A DNA stretch of 64,000 nucleotides. Origin: Aquarana catesbeiana (Eukaryota; Chordata; Amphibia; Anura; Ranidae). The DNA lies in the NCBI RefSeq assembly GCF_042186555.1, contig NC_133332.1, forward strand, positions 205,064,609 to 205,128,608. Reading direction: 5' to 3'. This document shows positions 51,023 to 63,767 of this stretch, piece after piece. The stretch's first letter is position 1, and each line of letters opens with the position of its first letter. The translations under genes were made by a program, and so were the position numbers. The notes beneath the pieces are model-generated. The model saw only the letters and a list, made by a program, of their open reading frames with translations. It searched no databases and was not told where the DNA came from.

Positions 51023-51760
51023 AAGGATGGATAAGATTGTGATAAAGGTCATGCCAGAGCAAAGATGTTATTTCAGTTTCAGAGAGATGCTGCAGATTGA
51101 ATCACCAGTTTCTTGTTATCTCTTGGAGATAGCAACGAGATCTCACTATCAGGATACACAGCTCCACATTCTGCCACAATTATTACAGCTGCTGATGAGG
51201 AAGTTTTGCTAATGTTGTTTCATTTTGTGTAATGACAAAGCAATGATGATGCAGGAGAGTGAGTGGGACTACCTTATAATGCTTGTGATGGGTTGCTAAA
51301 TGGACATGACCTTAACAAAATCCCATCGCCAGTATAAGCTTGTGAAGATAATGTGGCAGACCTGACATCAGCACCTGATGCATGTTCTGCAATGTATGCA
51401 TTTTTCTATAGATCAGGTGTGCATTACAATAGGGAATGCAATATTGTATCAGAGCTCCAGATAGTAAGCCAACACTATTTGTATGCTAACTGGGTTCAGG
51501 GCTAAGTTATACAGGACATTCATTAAACAGGGTGCAGCATCAAAACTGCTTTTAACTTATCATGTGGCTTTGCATTAATAACAGATTTAGTTTAAAGTCA
51601 ACAGCTTTTTATTGAGTTTCCTATATGGGTTCTTTTTTAAAAATTGGTTAAAAACTGTTCACTTAAAATCTGAAATGGAAAAATATGAGCTTTAAACAAA
51701 GCCTCTACTGACCTCTGTCATTACAGCCACCGTGGAGAAATTCATACCTAAAGAAGTGTC
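51023..51760. other. No gene seen
   Basis: No recognised repeat, hairpin or coding frame above 61 codons. It separates the 48.6-51.0 kb element from the L1 tail. Confidence 0.35.
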
Positions 51761-52227
51761 AGCTTTTTTTTTTTTTTTTTTTTTTTATATTTACTTTCCT
51801 TGTCAAAAGAAGTTTATTGAGTATACAATGTTATAAAGATACATAAAGTAAGTTTACAAGGATCTATAAAGTAAGCTCATTGTTTTACAGTAGGGTTTAT
51901 ATAGGTAAATATCATGAAATTTCAAATATTAAACATTGGGTTCACGTAAACCTAGATTAAAGATATATATCATTTCCTTAGTTACTTTTGTAGATATTTA
52001 AATGATTTATACCTACTATACATATTGTTTACAAGTAGAGTGTATATAGGTCAAATAAATTCTGATAATGAGCTTTAATCGTAAGGTGGAGAAAAGGAAA
52101 GAGAAAGAAGAAAAAGGGTTGAAAGGTAGAGGTATGGTCCACAAGGTTGTCCCGCTCGTCAGTTTATTATTCTTTTTAGTTCTCTTTGAAGCCTTAGAAT
52201 GGGTGTCTCTGTAAGTCATTTAATCTG

Positions 52228-55200
52228 TTACCATGGCAACAGGACAGAGTCATTGAAGTTTGACAGGAACTGTTGTTTTATCCAAGGATGCCAAAGTTTT
52301 TCAAATTTTGGAATTTGATTTTGATCGATGGCTACCATCTTAGCATGGGACATTGTATTATTCATTCTGTGAATTGTTTCTGTTAGTACCAATGTAGGAG
52401 ATTTCCATGCCTTGGCCACTGTTTGTTTTGCAGCCGTTATTAGTTGGATCATAAGTTTGAATTGAGAGAGTGTTAACCATTCCGGTTTTAGATTAAGTAA
52501 AGTTAAATATGGATCTGGTTGTATTATTTTTTTAAATATTTTAGATGCAATCACGAAGACTTCCTTCCAGAAGGTTTGGATTACTGGGCACGTCCACCAT
52601 ATGTGTAAATATGTGCCTATTTCTGGGCATCCTCGAAAACAAAGAGCTGAGGTATTAGGCGAATATTTTGCCACTCTAGCGGGTACAAGGTACCAGCGAG
52701 TTAGGACTTTATAATTTGTCTCCAGTGCTAAGATGTTGGGTGAAGATGATTTAGATGTGAGCCATATGTTAGACCAGTCCGTGTCTTCTAAAGTTCGTCC
52801 CAGGTCCTCCTCCCACCTCTGAACGTAAGAGGGTCTATTAAGATTTGCTACTCCATATAATTGATTATAAAGTGATGAAATTGTACCTTTAGCAAATGGA
52901 TCTTTTGTACAGATTGATTCAAAAATGGATAATTGGGATAATGGTGTATCCCCCTTTAGGAATGGTGTATAGAAATGTTTGATTTGGAGATATCTAAATA
53001 TCTCAGAGTTTGGTAGATCATATTTTTCTCTAAGCGATGGGAATGAAAGGAATGATTTAGATGCTATGAAGTCATTTAGTGTCTGAATGCCTGATGTTGT
53101 CCAAGCTTTAAAAGAATTTGGGTAGATCCATGCCGGATAAAAGGCCGGATTTCTGATAAAAGAAAGGAGAGGATTGTGTGGAGATTGGAACTGATATTTG
53201 GTTTTTAGTTTATCCCAGAGAGATAAGAAGTGTTTAGTTATGGGATTATGAATTTTAAAGCGGTCTTTAGGATCAAGCCATAATAAATTTGATATTAATA
53301 GAGGGTCATTTTCTGAAGCTTCTATAAATACCCATAATGGGATTTCCTGTTTTGCATGGTATTTGGACAGACTGGCCAAATGTGCTGCTCTGTAGTAGTT
53401 AGTAAAATTAGGGTATCCCAGGCCTCCTTTATTTTTGGGAAGATGTAGTGTGTGTATAGGTATACGTGGTTTAGAAGAGCCCCATATAAACGAAGTTGCT
53501 CTTTTTTGTACTATTCTCAAAAAATAGGAAGGAATTGGAATAGGGAGGACTCTGAATAGATAAAGCAATTTGGGTAGAATAGTCATTTTGATTGCATTAA
53601 TCTTCCCTATCCAGGATAAAGGAAGTTGTGACCATTGTTTTATTAGATTTGTGATCTGTCTTAATACAGGAGGATAATTGGTTGAGAATAAGTCAGAATG
53701 AGATGCTGTTAAATGAATTCCAAGATATGGGATTGATTTTTCTGCCCATGTGAATGGGAGTGCAGCCCTAGCCGGGATCAATTCCATGTTTGTGAGTGAA
53801 ATATTAAGCACTAGGCATTTCTTAGGATTAATCATAAGGCCGGATAGGGCTGCAAATCCATCAAGAGCTGGTATTAAGATAGGACCAGAGACCTGTGCTG
53901 ATGATAGAAAAAGTAATATATCGTCTGCAAATATACATAATTTGTGTGTAATACCTCCTACTTCAATGCCAGTTATAGTTTGGTTTGTTCTGATGTATTG
54001 GGCCATGGGTTCGAGTATAAGGGCAAATAATAAGGGAGATAATGGGCAACCCTGTCGGGTACCTCTTTCGATATTAAAGGCTTCAGATTTGTATCCAGCA
54101 TATTTTATATAGGCTTTGGGTTTATTATATAATGCTTTGATCCATGTTAAAAAGTTGGGTCCAAAACCCCATTTTTGTAATGAATATTGCATATATTGCC
54201 AGGATACTGTGTCAAATGCCCTCTTAATATCGAGAGATAGAAAACATAAAGGGATTTTCCGTTTTTTAGCAATATGTGCCAATAACACTGCCCTGCGTAT
54301 ATTATCGCCTGCCTGTCTATTTGGCATGAAGCCTACTTGATCTCTATGTATTAATTTTCCTATAATGCTATTGAGGCGTTTTGCTATTATTTTTGCTAAT
54401 AATTTAATATCGAGGTTTAACAGAGAGATAGACCGATAATTCACACAGGAAGTATCATCAGAAAGGGGTTTTGGGATCATACAAACAATTGCCATTAGTG
54501 TTTCTTGCAGAATGTCCATCTAGAAGTTTGTTAAAAGTTTCAGTGAGAATGGGAGAGAGTATTTCTGAGAATGTTTTATAGTATAAAGCCGAGTAGCCGT
54601 CTGGGCCTGGTCTTTTGTTAAGTTTTAGGTCTTTTATGGCGTTAGCAACTTCATCTATAGTTATAGGCTCATCCAAACTGCTTTTTTGATTCTGAGATAA
54701 CTCAGGTAAGGTTATTTTTGAGAAGAAGGATTCAGCCTCTGTAGGATTAAATTCATTGTTTGTCTTGTATAAAGTTGCGAGATGTGAGTGAAATTTATGG
54801 ACTATTTTAACTGGATTACAAGTATAAACATTTTTTGATAATTTCAAACGTATTGGTTTGAAAGATTTGTTAGTTGAATTTAATGCCCGAGCCAAATATG
54901 TACCTGGTTTGTTTGTATTCATGTAGAAATTGTGTTTGGAGCGTTTGAGGGATTTATCAACTGACTCAGTGAGAAATAGATCGTATTCCAATCTAGATTT
55001 TTCCAGATGAGATTTTGTACTCTGAGATGGATTATCTTGAAATGATATGTAGGCTGCATTAAAATTGAGTTCTAGTTTTTTTGCTAGATTTTTGCGTTCC
55101 CGTTTAAATAGTGCCATTTGTCTTTGTATTGTACCACGCAAGACAGGCTTATGAGCTTCCCACAGTGTTATTGGGGAGATGTCTGTTGTATTATTAATTG

Positions 55201-56014
55201 ATATGTATTCCTTTAAAGCTTGTTCAATGGCCATCTGATGTAGTGGGTGTTTGAGCATTATGTCCGGTAAGTACCACGTTGGGTCATGCGCTTTTGGTAT
55301 GGCTGAGGCTATAGTAGTGTATACTGCATTATGGTCAGACCACGGAATCGGAATTATATCTGATGCAATAATTTCTGGTATCATTCCTATTGTTAGAAAA
55401 ATATGATCTATTCTGGTGAAGGTTTGATGAGGGTGCGAGAAATAAGTGAATTTCTTTTTCATTGGGTTACTTTCTCTCCATGAATCTACCAGATTGTATT
55501 TGGAAAGAAGTTGAGAAAAAGGTAATCTAGAGGTTATTTTGGATGGTGTAAAAGGTGATTTATCTAGAAATGGGAGGAGGACCTGGTTCGAATCCCCACA
55601 CATTATCACTGTTCCTATTTTGTGTGTATTAATCACTTGTAATATATGTGAGAGGAATGGTGTAGGTTGTTTGTTAGGAGCGTAGTAGGAAATCACCGTG
55701 ATTGCTGTATCCATTATATAACCCATGAGTATCAGGTATCTACCTTCTGGGTCTTTAATTTCTGATGATAAGGTGAATGGTGTGGATCGGTGAAATGCAA
55801 TTAGAGTTCCCCTTTGCTTGGTACAGGCAGAAGCCGTGTAAATTTGTTGATAAAAAGGAGAAATATATTTTGGAGTAGAATCTTTGGTGAAGTGTGTTTC
55901 TTGGAGGCATACTATGTGAGCCTTCTTGTTATGGAAAGTACGGAAGGCTTTGGTCCTTTTTTGAGGGACATTTATTCCCTGAACATTCAGGGAAAGTATA
56001 TTCAGCGGTGCCAT
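52228..56014 (-). pseudogene. L1 copy 2 ORF2p, one frameshift
   Basis: The first frame (56014-54458, 518 codons) holds the endonuclease: NILSLNVQGIN, QETHF, GDSN (usually GDFN) and SDHNAV. It continues into the pre-RT block RPGPDGYS. Near 54480-54520 the frame shifts by one, and the second frame (54519-52228, 763 codons) carries RT with YRSISLLN (Pro replaced by Ser), SLDIKRAFDTVSW, GTRQGCPLSPLLF and FADD at about its residue 196. The C-terminal Cys/His cluster (CFRGCPEIGTYLHIWWTCP) follows. Apart from the shift both parts are long and clean, so decay is recent to moderate. Confidence 0.9.
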
Positions 56015-56963
56015 GGCAATAGATCAAATAGTTTTGACTTACTTTTTGTTATGCAGAGCTGACTGCGCAGATCAACCTGTGTGGACTGAAGAGATGAATA
56101 GATAGAAAAGAAACCAGTGAATTCTGGAGTAAAGAGTAAACAAAAAACATATGAGATTAGATGATACATTGTATAAATTATTTTTTGCAAGTAATCACAA
56201 TTTACCCGTGAAAGAGAATAAATATCTCTCTCAGGGGAATAAGTGCCTTCGTCACACTCCCACATAATATGGTTGGGAGAATGAGGAGGGCTAATGGGGG
56301 TACAAGGATCTTCCGCTTACAGGAGAGAAGTGCTATGTCAAAAGACATCAAAATGATGTTTCATTAATTGGAGTGCAGAATATAGTTTTTGTTGAAATTA
56401 TTTATTCCAGGGTGGTTGTATATGGTTAGTCTTGCCTTAGGCTAAATAATTCAGTTAGAAAGGTACTGTTAATAACTTTGGTATTGATGAAGATAGTTTG
56501 AATTATTTTGGGATTTTAACCCTTTTAGAGTAAACAATTACATATTATATTCATATGTAACTGTTTAGATATGTTAACTCATAAAATTGAGGTTGTATTG
56601 CTTCAGATTAGAATAAACAAAAACATAACTCTAGGAACTAGTTAGGTAATAATATATTTGTTTTAAGAAAAGAAAGAAAAAGCTTCCATTACTTCTGGAT
56701 TATTGAACATATTTGTCCTAAAAAGTAATAAATCTATTGTTATTACCTGATAATATATAACTGAACAAGAATTTCCTTATTTCACTTGTATAATCTAAGG
56801 CTATATGAATCAGAAGTAATAAGAAATATAACTGGAATGTAACATGATCCCACACAGTGTGTGACTATCAGAATGCAGTTACATTCAGTTATAAATATAG
56901 TTTTTTTTTTATAGAGAACCATCTCTTAATATAATAAATGAAGAGATATCAGGAATTAGGATG
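56015..56963 (-). other. L1 copy 2 spacer between ORF1 and ORF2
   Basis: AT-rich, about 950 bp, no recognisable frame. Similar in size to the spacer of L1 copy 1 (about 800 bp). Confidence 0.5.
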
Positions 56964-58146
56964 TCAGTCCATTGAATCTTCTTGGTCCATGGATGATGTG
57001 GCATAACGGCCTCTTTTGTGAGAATGATGATTCCCATTTTGTTCTGATATTTTCTGGGTGCTGCCTGAAGGTGAAGATGATGCCATTCTTCTGCGTGTGG
57101 GAGTGTTGCTGCTTGTGGGTTCTGTCAGATTTAATTTTAAAAGGGTTTGTTGTAGTTCATCTGCTTCTGTAAATTGTACCTTGGTAGTTAAATCTGACTG
57201 AAAAGGGGAAGCCCCATTGATACATAATGTTGTGGCGTTGCAGTTCCATTAGTTGGGGTTTCATGGATCGTCTTTTAGTAATAGTAAGTTGGGATAGGTC
57301 AGCAAAAATTTGATAATTGTGTCCTTGAAAATTAAGTTCCTTTTTTTCTCTTGCAGCAATTAGTATTTGTTCTTTCGTTCTGTAATAATGAAATTTTGTG
57401 ATTATATCACGTGGGGGTCCATCTTTCTTTTTGGCTGTGAGGGCTCTGTGTACTCTGTCCAGTTCTAAACGTTCAATAGGGATATCTGGCTTTAGTTCTT
57501 GTAATAGAGCAGTAATAGTAGATTGCAGGTCTGTCACAGTTTCAGGTATTCCCCTTATGCGCAAGTTTGAACGTCTGGCTCTATTTTCGTAATCTTCGAG
57601 CTTAGTTTGAAGTATTAAATTCTCTTTTTTTAATTGTTCCAATTCTGTTATATTTTCTTGGGTTGTAATTTCAATTTCATCCATTTTTATTTCTAAGGCT
57701 GCGGTGCGGTTTCCCAGCTCTCTTATTTCTTTGGTTAGGCTTTTTGTTATTTGGTCTGAGGTTTGTTTTAAAGCCTTATGAAGCATCTTTTCAAATTGTA
57801 ATAATATTACTGGGGATACTGAGGAGGCTTGTGGAGAAGTTTGTGAGAGGATTTGTTCTGTATCTGACTCAAATGGAGAGTCTTGCTGTGACATTTTCTG
57901 TCTGTGAGAGCGCCCTGATGCTGTATATTGTGAGGTGACTGGAGCTGCTTCAGCTGCAGTGAGTGCCTGTGAGCTCTTTGTGAGGTGATTTTTATTTCTG
58001 CCACGGTTTCCTCCCAGTACCATATTTCCTGCCCAAACTTTCACAGTTTGTTCCCTGGGGCAAAAAGGTTCAAATGGATACCTTTTGAGCCTGCAGGCTC
58101 CGCTTTGTCCTTCTCTTCTCTCCTCAGCGATGTGGAGCTCTAACAA
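56964..58146 (-). pseudogene. L1 copy 2 ORF1p, frameshift near the C-terminus
   Basis: The open frame 58146-57157 (329 codons) includes an N-terminal part that may be untranslated; better starts are the Met codons at about 58023 (MVLGG) or 57894 (MSQQD). It has a long coiled coil (RELGNRTAALEIKMDEIEIT, ELEQLKKENLILQTKLEDYE), the RRM (NRARRSNLRIRGIPETV) and the C-terminal domain (YQWGFPFSVRF). Near 57160-57170 the frame shifts; the expected ending (DELQQTLLKLNL) and a Ser/Arg-rich tail continue in the other frame to a TGA at 56964-56966. It is an RNA-binding trimer partner of ORF2p. Confidence 0.82.
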
Positions 58147-58747
58147 TGCATGTCTGCTCCGCTAGGCTCCGCCTCCTGCCCCCCAGCTTTTTTTTTTTTT
58201 ACTGTATTCAGTTCATGATGGGGTGCAATACAGGTACTACCTTTGTCCTTTTCTTCCTAGATGCTCTGTAACACTAGCTGTGATGTTGGACGGGGTGCCC
58301 TCCCTTTGGCGCATTGCCTCCTGACATTAAGGCTAGCAAGGAGACAGCTGCTTTGCTATCGAGTTCCTGACTGTGGATTCCAGCACTTGCCTGAGGCAAG
58401 CCACCCGCACTGGGATTTTGGAGAGAACTGAGGTGTGTGAAAGGACCAAGCAATTCTTCTTTAACTACTTGCCTACTGGGGACTTTCACCCCCTTCCTGT
58501 CTAGACCAATTTTCAGCTTTCAGTGCTATCACACTTTGAAAATTGCGCAGTCATGCAACACTGTACCCATATAAAATGTTTATTATTTTTTCAGACAGAG
58601 CTTTTTTTGAGTATTGGTATTTATTCACCACTGGGGTTTCTTATTCCTTGCTAAACAAACAAAAATGACTGAAAAGTTTAAAAAAAAAAAAAAACCTTTC
58701 TTTGTTTCTGTTATAAAATTTTGCAAAAAAGTAATTTGCGCTGATGA

Positions 58748-58830
58748 GGCTGCACTGATGGGTACTGATAGGCTGCACTGATGGGTACTGATAGGCTGCA
58801 TTGCTGGGCACTGATAAGCTGCACTGATGG
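58748..58830. repeat. Short array of GGCTGCACTGATGGGTACTGATA units
   Basis: About 3.5 units of ~24 bp, the same seed as in the arrays at 7258-7310, 40600-40975 and 45838-46095. Confidence 0.85.
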
Positions 58831-58965
58831 TGCTGCACTCATAATCAGGGTACTGATGGTCAGTGCCCTGATTATCAATGTAAATGTATGCTTTAACACG
58901 ATAGCTGTTATCGGCTTTCCTCTCCTTACACAGTGACAGCGCTGAGGAAATGAAATGACAACAAC

Positions 58966-59582
58966 CAGGGCTTTTTTTCTCAGAGAATAGGTGCAGGAAC
59001 TCCCCCTTTTGGGAGTTACCCATTGTCTTTGCCCTTACCTACCTCTGAGCACCAGTCCTTGGTTCCACCCCCTACCCAGCTCCCAGCACTGCCCCTTTTA
59101 GAGAATACAGAACCAAGTAACATTTGTGGTACTAAGTCATTTGTATGGAATTTGTTATTGATAACAAGAAAAGCAGTAAAATAGACCTAACCACAGCCAA
59201 CAACAATAGACCCACCAGCAACAATAGATCCCTGCAACAATGGACCACCTACAACAAAATATCACCCAGCAACAATAGATCCTCTAGCAGCCAGATATAA
59301 TAGACTGCCCCCTCAACAGTAGATCCCTCCCAGCGACAACTGACCACCTAGCAACATAAGACCCACCCCAGCAACAATAGATCCCCCACCAGCAACAATA
59401 GACCTCCCCAGCAGCAATCAACCCTTCTGCAGAAATAGATCCCCTTAAGCAACAATAGATCCATCAGCAGCCAGCATCAATAGACACTGTAGCACAACCC
59501 AGCACTCCTTGCTATTACATACATTCAGTGGGGGAGGTGCCGGAACTGGGTTCCCCCGCGCTCCCGCTGAAAGAAAGCCCTG
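58966..59582. mobile_element. Non-autonomous hAT element, 617 bp
   Basis: Ends CAGGGCTTTTTTTCTCAG and CTGAAAGAAAGCCCTG are inverted. Flanks acaacaac (58958-58965) and acgataac (59583-59590) match at 6 of 8 positions, both differences being transitions, as for an aged 8-bp duplication. It contains irregular repeats of agcaacaatagacc (59195-59480). Confidence 0.75.
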
Positions 59583-59838
59583 ACGATAACTGCCATTTTT
59601 TTACATGGGATCAGTTGTGATTGGACTCAGCTGATCACATGCTAAAGGGCCACCGTGATTGGCCCTTTACTTCGATCTGTAATCAGCTGTGTCCAAAGGA
59701 CACATTGATCTCAGAGCGTGCCCCAGGGGGCGCACAGAGGGAACGGGGTTCTGGGAAGACGTCAATAGACACCCTACCAGAACTGGATGACCGTGCTGTA
59801 GCCGCCTTTCAGCTATAGTGTGGTTGGCAAGTGGTTAA

Positions 59839-60288
59839 AGCGTATCTGTGGTTAAAATCTAAAATTATATATCACTTCCACACTGAATTTCAATTATTTC
59901 TAACCTGCTCATAATCTGAATAATCTTAAAGTTTGTAAACTTACTTTGTGAAGATCCCCACACATTTCCTTCCTCGAATTGTGTGACACAAATTCGCTAT
60001 GCACAGTGAGTAGGCATTGCTGTGTCACACATTCCACAGAGCCTGCCTTCTGAAATACAGAGATACTGAGAGGAATGAACCGAGAAGCTGCAAAACACGC
60101 AGGGAATTCAGGGAAGAGATGACTAGCAGACAGGCAGCACTCATAAAGGAAGATTTTTCAAGTAGGCTTATATTGGACTATCAAAAATAACTAATATTTG
60201 TATTGCTTTTACCTTGTTGATGTTATAAAATTAAAGTATATGCTGTGACTCTAGAACTCCAAAGCTCACAATAGCAACAGTGAAGTTG
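59839..60288. other. No gene seen
   Basis: No recognised element boundary or frame. The right end may already belong to the inverted-arm element that follows. Confidence 0.3.
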
Positions 60289-61850
60289 CATGTTTAGAAC
60301 AGTCTGACGGCAAAATGACATTTCAAAGGAAAAAAGTAATTTAAAACTACTCGCGGCTATTGCATTGCCGGTCTGACAATACACATAAAAGTTCATTGAT
60401 AAAAATGGCATGGGAATTCCCCACAGGGGAACCCCGAACCAAAATAAAAAAAAAAAATGACTTGGGGGTCCCCCTTAATTCCATACCAGGCCCTTCAGGT
60501 CAGGTATGGATATTAAGGGGAACCCCGGCCAAAATTTAAAAAAAAACGGTGTGGGGTCCCCCCAAAAATCCATACCAGACCCTTATCCGAGCACGCAACC
60601 TGGCAGGCCGCAGGAAAAGAGGGGGGATGAGAGAGCGCCCCCCCTCCTGAACCGTACCAGGCCACATGCCCTCAACATTGGGAGGGTGCTTTGGGGTAGC
60701 CAGAAGAACCAGAAGAAGAAGAAGAAGATGAAGGAAGATAGAAGAAAGAAGAAGCATTTAAATAAAGGAATTGTCAAAAACTGTCTCTTGTCATTTTTAA
60801 CATTTTTGACAGTTTTTTAGTGAAATGGTAGGTACCCCCTTACCATTTCACACAGGGGGGGCCGGGATCTGGGGGTCCCCTTGTTAAAGGGGGCTTCCAG
60901 ATTCCAATAAGCCCCCCGCCCGCAGACCCCCACAACCACCGGCCAGGGTTGTGGGGATGAGGCCCTTGTCCTCATCAACATGGGGACAAGGTGTTTTGGG
61001 GGGCTACCCCAAAGCACCCTCCCAATGTTGAGGGCATGTGGACTGGTACGGTTCAGGGGGGGGCGCTCTCTCATCCCCCCTCTTTTCCTGCGGCCTGCCA
61101 GGTTGCATGCTCGGATAAGGGTCTGGTATGGATTTTTGGGGGGACCCCATGCCGTTTTTTTTTTTACATTTTGGCGTGGGGTTCCCCTTAAAATCCATAC
61201 CAGACCCTTCAGGTCTGGTATGGAATTTAGGGGGACCCCCACGTCATTTTTTTTTTTTTTGGCCGGGGTTCCCCTTAATATCCATACCAGACCTGAAGGG
61301 CCTGGTATGGAATTTAGGGGGACCCCCACGTCATTTTTTTTTTTTAAATTTTGGTTCGGGGTTCCCCTGTGGGGAATTCCCATGCCATTTTTATCAATGA
61401 ACTTTTATGTGTATTGTCGGACCGGCAATGCAATAGCCGCGAGTAGTTTTAAATGACTTTTTTCCTTTGAAATGTCATTTTGCTGTCAGGCTGTTCTAAA
61501 CATGGGAAACATGCGCCCCTTTACAGGCATAAAATAGACACCCCCCAGCTATCCCTTTAATTTAAAGGGATATTACACTTTTATTGTTTGACTTTAAGCA
61601 TTATTAAAATCACTGCTCCTGAAAAAACGGCCGTTTTTAAAACTTTTTTTGCATTGATCCATGTCCCCTGGGGCAGGACCCAGGTCCCCAAACACTTTTT
61701 ATGACAATAACTTGCATATAAGCCTTTAAAATTAGCACTTTTGATTATTCATGTTCGTGTCCCATAGACTTTAACGGTGTTCGAACAAACTTTTTTCCTG
61801 TTCGCATGTTCTAGTGCGAACCGAACAGGGGGGTGTTCGGCTCATCCCTA
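60289..61850. mobile_element. Element with long inverted arms, left terminus missing
   Basis: Left arm 60289-60701 and right arm 61002-61504 are inverted copies (catgtttagaac ... / ...gttctaaacatg; ggcatgggaattcc / ggaattcccatgcc). The right arm has an extra copy of a ~90-bp module (ggggttccccttaa, ccataccagacc, gtatggaatttaggggga). The spacer holds a GA-rich run (60702-60760) and a hairpin at 60820-60851. At the right, 61800-61850 ends in the palindromic ttcgcatgttctagtgcgaa and gggtgttcggctcatccct, an end I recall from frog repeats. No equivalent end is seen on the left. Confidence 0.65.
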
Positions 61851-61903
61851 CTGAGCACTCCGCTTTACTCTTCTGGCTGTGGACCTGCTTTGTATTTACA
61901 TTT

Positions 61904-63348
61904 AGGCTGCATTCACACCTAAGCATCACATTTTTGTTTGTTTTTACAGGTGTCTTGTCTCGTGTTTGTATGTGATTTTTTTAGTGTTTTTTGTATCGCG
62001 TTTTCCAAGCATTTTGGGGCTTTGCAATTATGTATATGTAGCACTTACCCCCGAAGGAGCGGCTGAATATTTGTTATATCCGTAATTCACGTTTACCACC
62101 TAACCCTCGCAGCCCATAGATTTAAAAGTCACAGTCCTTAATACTTTTTTCAATGCTTTATTCATCAACGTGAACTAGGATGGGAGAAGGACTTTCTTTT
62201 GAGATGCTCTTGGGTTGATTTCTGATCTTTCCTTTGCTTCACTGGCAAAGACTCATAACATTGCAGGTGACAGCGATTCAAAACTGGATGATTATTTTAT
62301 CAGGGAAGATGGAAGTAGATTTTTGATAGAGAATAAACAATAAAGAGTCACTTTGAATAACGTTTTTATCTGCAGAACTTTTAAGAACAGTCTGTATCTC
62401 TATATATATGTGCTCGCAGCTTCACCGCTACCTTTTTACCACTACTTCCCATCCGCATGGTACCTCCAAGTTGAGCTAAAAAGAGTCACTCTGAATGACC
62501 TTTCCCGCTTGACTGATTGGAATCCCGGGGCAATGCTGAACCCAAAGTCACAGGCCACAACCACCTGTCTTGCTGACTTGCGTACCAACATCCCTCAGCC
62601 TCTGGACAGTACTCGGGGCTCCCGGGGCTTTTCCACTCACTTGATCAATAGCCGTGTGTCGCTCCTCAGCGATCGATCACCCAGTTTCCTTTAGCTTGTC
62701 TCTGCTTCTCCCGCAATGATTCTTAGTTCCTCTTCTCCTTTGTAGCACGCTCCCCTCCCCGAAGGGGCGGCCAATAACATCAGCGACTACATGCTATAAG
62801 ATGTCGTCTGTTCCTCCATGAGGACCGGTTCTCCACCCTTCTCGCTGGGGTGAAGCTCCGTTGGCTCCCCGGAGGGGAAAAACCTCCACCTTCCCCTCCG
62901 GGATCCAGGCTGGCTCTCTCCCTCCTCAGAGCAGGACTCGATTCGAAAAACAACAACCCTTTCCAACCATGTGACCCCGCTTTTATGAGAGTCCCAGAAT
63001 TACCAAGCAAATCAATGATTGGCCGAGACTAACACATAAACTACCTGCCACTCAAAAAAAATGGAAATTGACCACAACAGGCCTGCTGTAATAACACAAG
63101 CCAGTCTAAATTTACCTGACACCGAAAGCTAGCAGGAAGGGTCACCTACCTAAAAGTAGGTGCCCGCTACATATATAATCTGTCTGAATCTCTACAAAGG
63201 TAGCTTCAAAAGTTTTTTGAGCTTCAGGCCTTGGGCTTCAGGCATTTTGGAGTGAAGATGTGAACAAGCACCACAGAGAAAAATTGATTTTTATTCTCTG
63301 TGAGTGTGGAGCTTCGAGTTACAAAAAGCTCAGGTGTGAACGGGGCCT
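61904..63348. mobile_element. Short inverted-repeat element split by a solo LTR
   Basis: AGGCTGCATTCACACCT (61904-61920) and AGGTGTGAACGGGGCCT (63332-63348) are inverted ends with three mismatches. Without the LTR at 62037-63171 and one copy of its TATA duplication the element is about 306 bp. Confidence 0.7.
62037..63171 (-). mobile_element. Solo LTR, copy 2 (same family as 433-1907)
   Basis: Plus-strand ends TGTAGCACTTACCCCCG and GTGCCCGCTACA; TATA is duplicated at 62033-62036 and 63172-63175. Read on the minus strand it begins TGTAGCGGGCACC, has a TATA-like cataaaag near 62980 and an AATAAA (tttatt near 62158-62163). No coding interior. The terminal CCCCCGAAGGAGC is shared with the first copy. 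Confidence 0.7.
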
Positions 63349-63581
63349 TAGAAATTAGAAGGCTGGCAGGGAGGAGCTGAGCTATAGAGAGAAAATAAAA
63401 TATAAGCTGAGAAGCTGATACAGCAATCTTTGAGGATGAATTACTCCAGTGTGCCTACATTACACCAGTGTGCCATCCAGTGTGCCATACAGTAAGCAAG
63501 AGCTGCTAATAATCTATCAATATTTAAATGCCCATGACCAGATCATAGTTCTTATTTGCAACATAAAATAAATAAAAGGTC
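63349..63581. other. No gene seen
   Basis: Contains a small local repeat of ccagtgtgcc (63447-63490). Otherwise unremarkable. Confidence 0.3.
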
Positions 63582-63589
63582 CCCTGCAG

Positions 63590-63759
63590 TAGGGTAGCCA
63601 CCTCATCCCTTTAAAACCGAACACATATTAATTACACTGGTTCTGTGGCTGATTAAGATGGCAATTAAACTCGCTTGGTGCCTTATCTGTATGAAATTAG
63701 CCTCAGAACCTGTGTAATTCATATGTGTTCGGGTTTAAAGGGATGAGGTGGCAATCCTA
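63590..63759. mobile_element. hAT-type MITE, 170 bp, perfect 8-bp duplication
   Basis: TAGGGTAGCCACCTCATCCC and the reverse complement of the right end (TAGGATTGCCACCTCATCCC) form inverted repeats that extend about 40 bp to include aaccgaacacatat/atatgtgttcgggtt. CCCTGCAG is exactly duplicated at 63582-63589 and 63760-63767. Confidence 0.92.
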
Positions 63760-63767
63760 CCCTGCAG

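Larger units (their letters stand above)
51762..58184 (-). mobile_element. L1-type LINE, copy 2 (different subfamily, frameshifted)
   Basis: On the minus strand: start near 58184 (GGGGGGCAGGAGGCGGAGCC), short 5' UTR, ORF1, ~950-bp spacer, ORF2 in two frames, 3' UTR and a poly-A tail of about 25 (51764-51787 as T's on the plus strand). The flanks share cagc plus a T run (51760- and 58184-), compatible with a target duplication but low-complexity. Its proteins are clearly diverged from L1 copy 1. Confidence 0.88.
58465..59834. mobile_element. TTAA-flanked (piggyBac-like) element, copy 4, carrying a hAT insertion
   Basis: TTAA at 58461-58464 and 59835-59838. Ends are CTACTTGCC and GGCAAGTGG, inverted. 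Near the left end are agctttcagtgctatc and gcgcagtcatgcaacactgtaccc, matching the right end of copy 1 (41140-41220) in inverse. It contains a short 24-bp array and the hAT insertion at 58966-59582. Confidence 0.85.
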
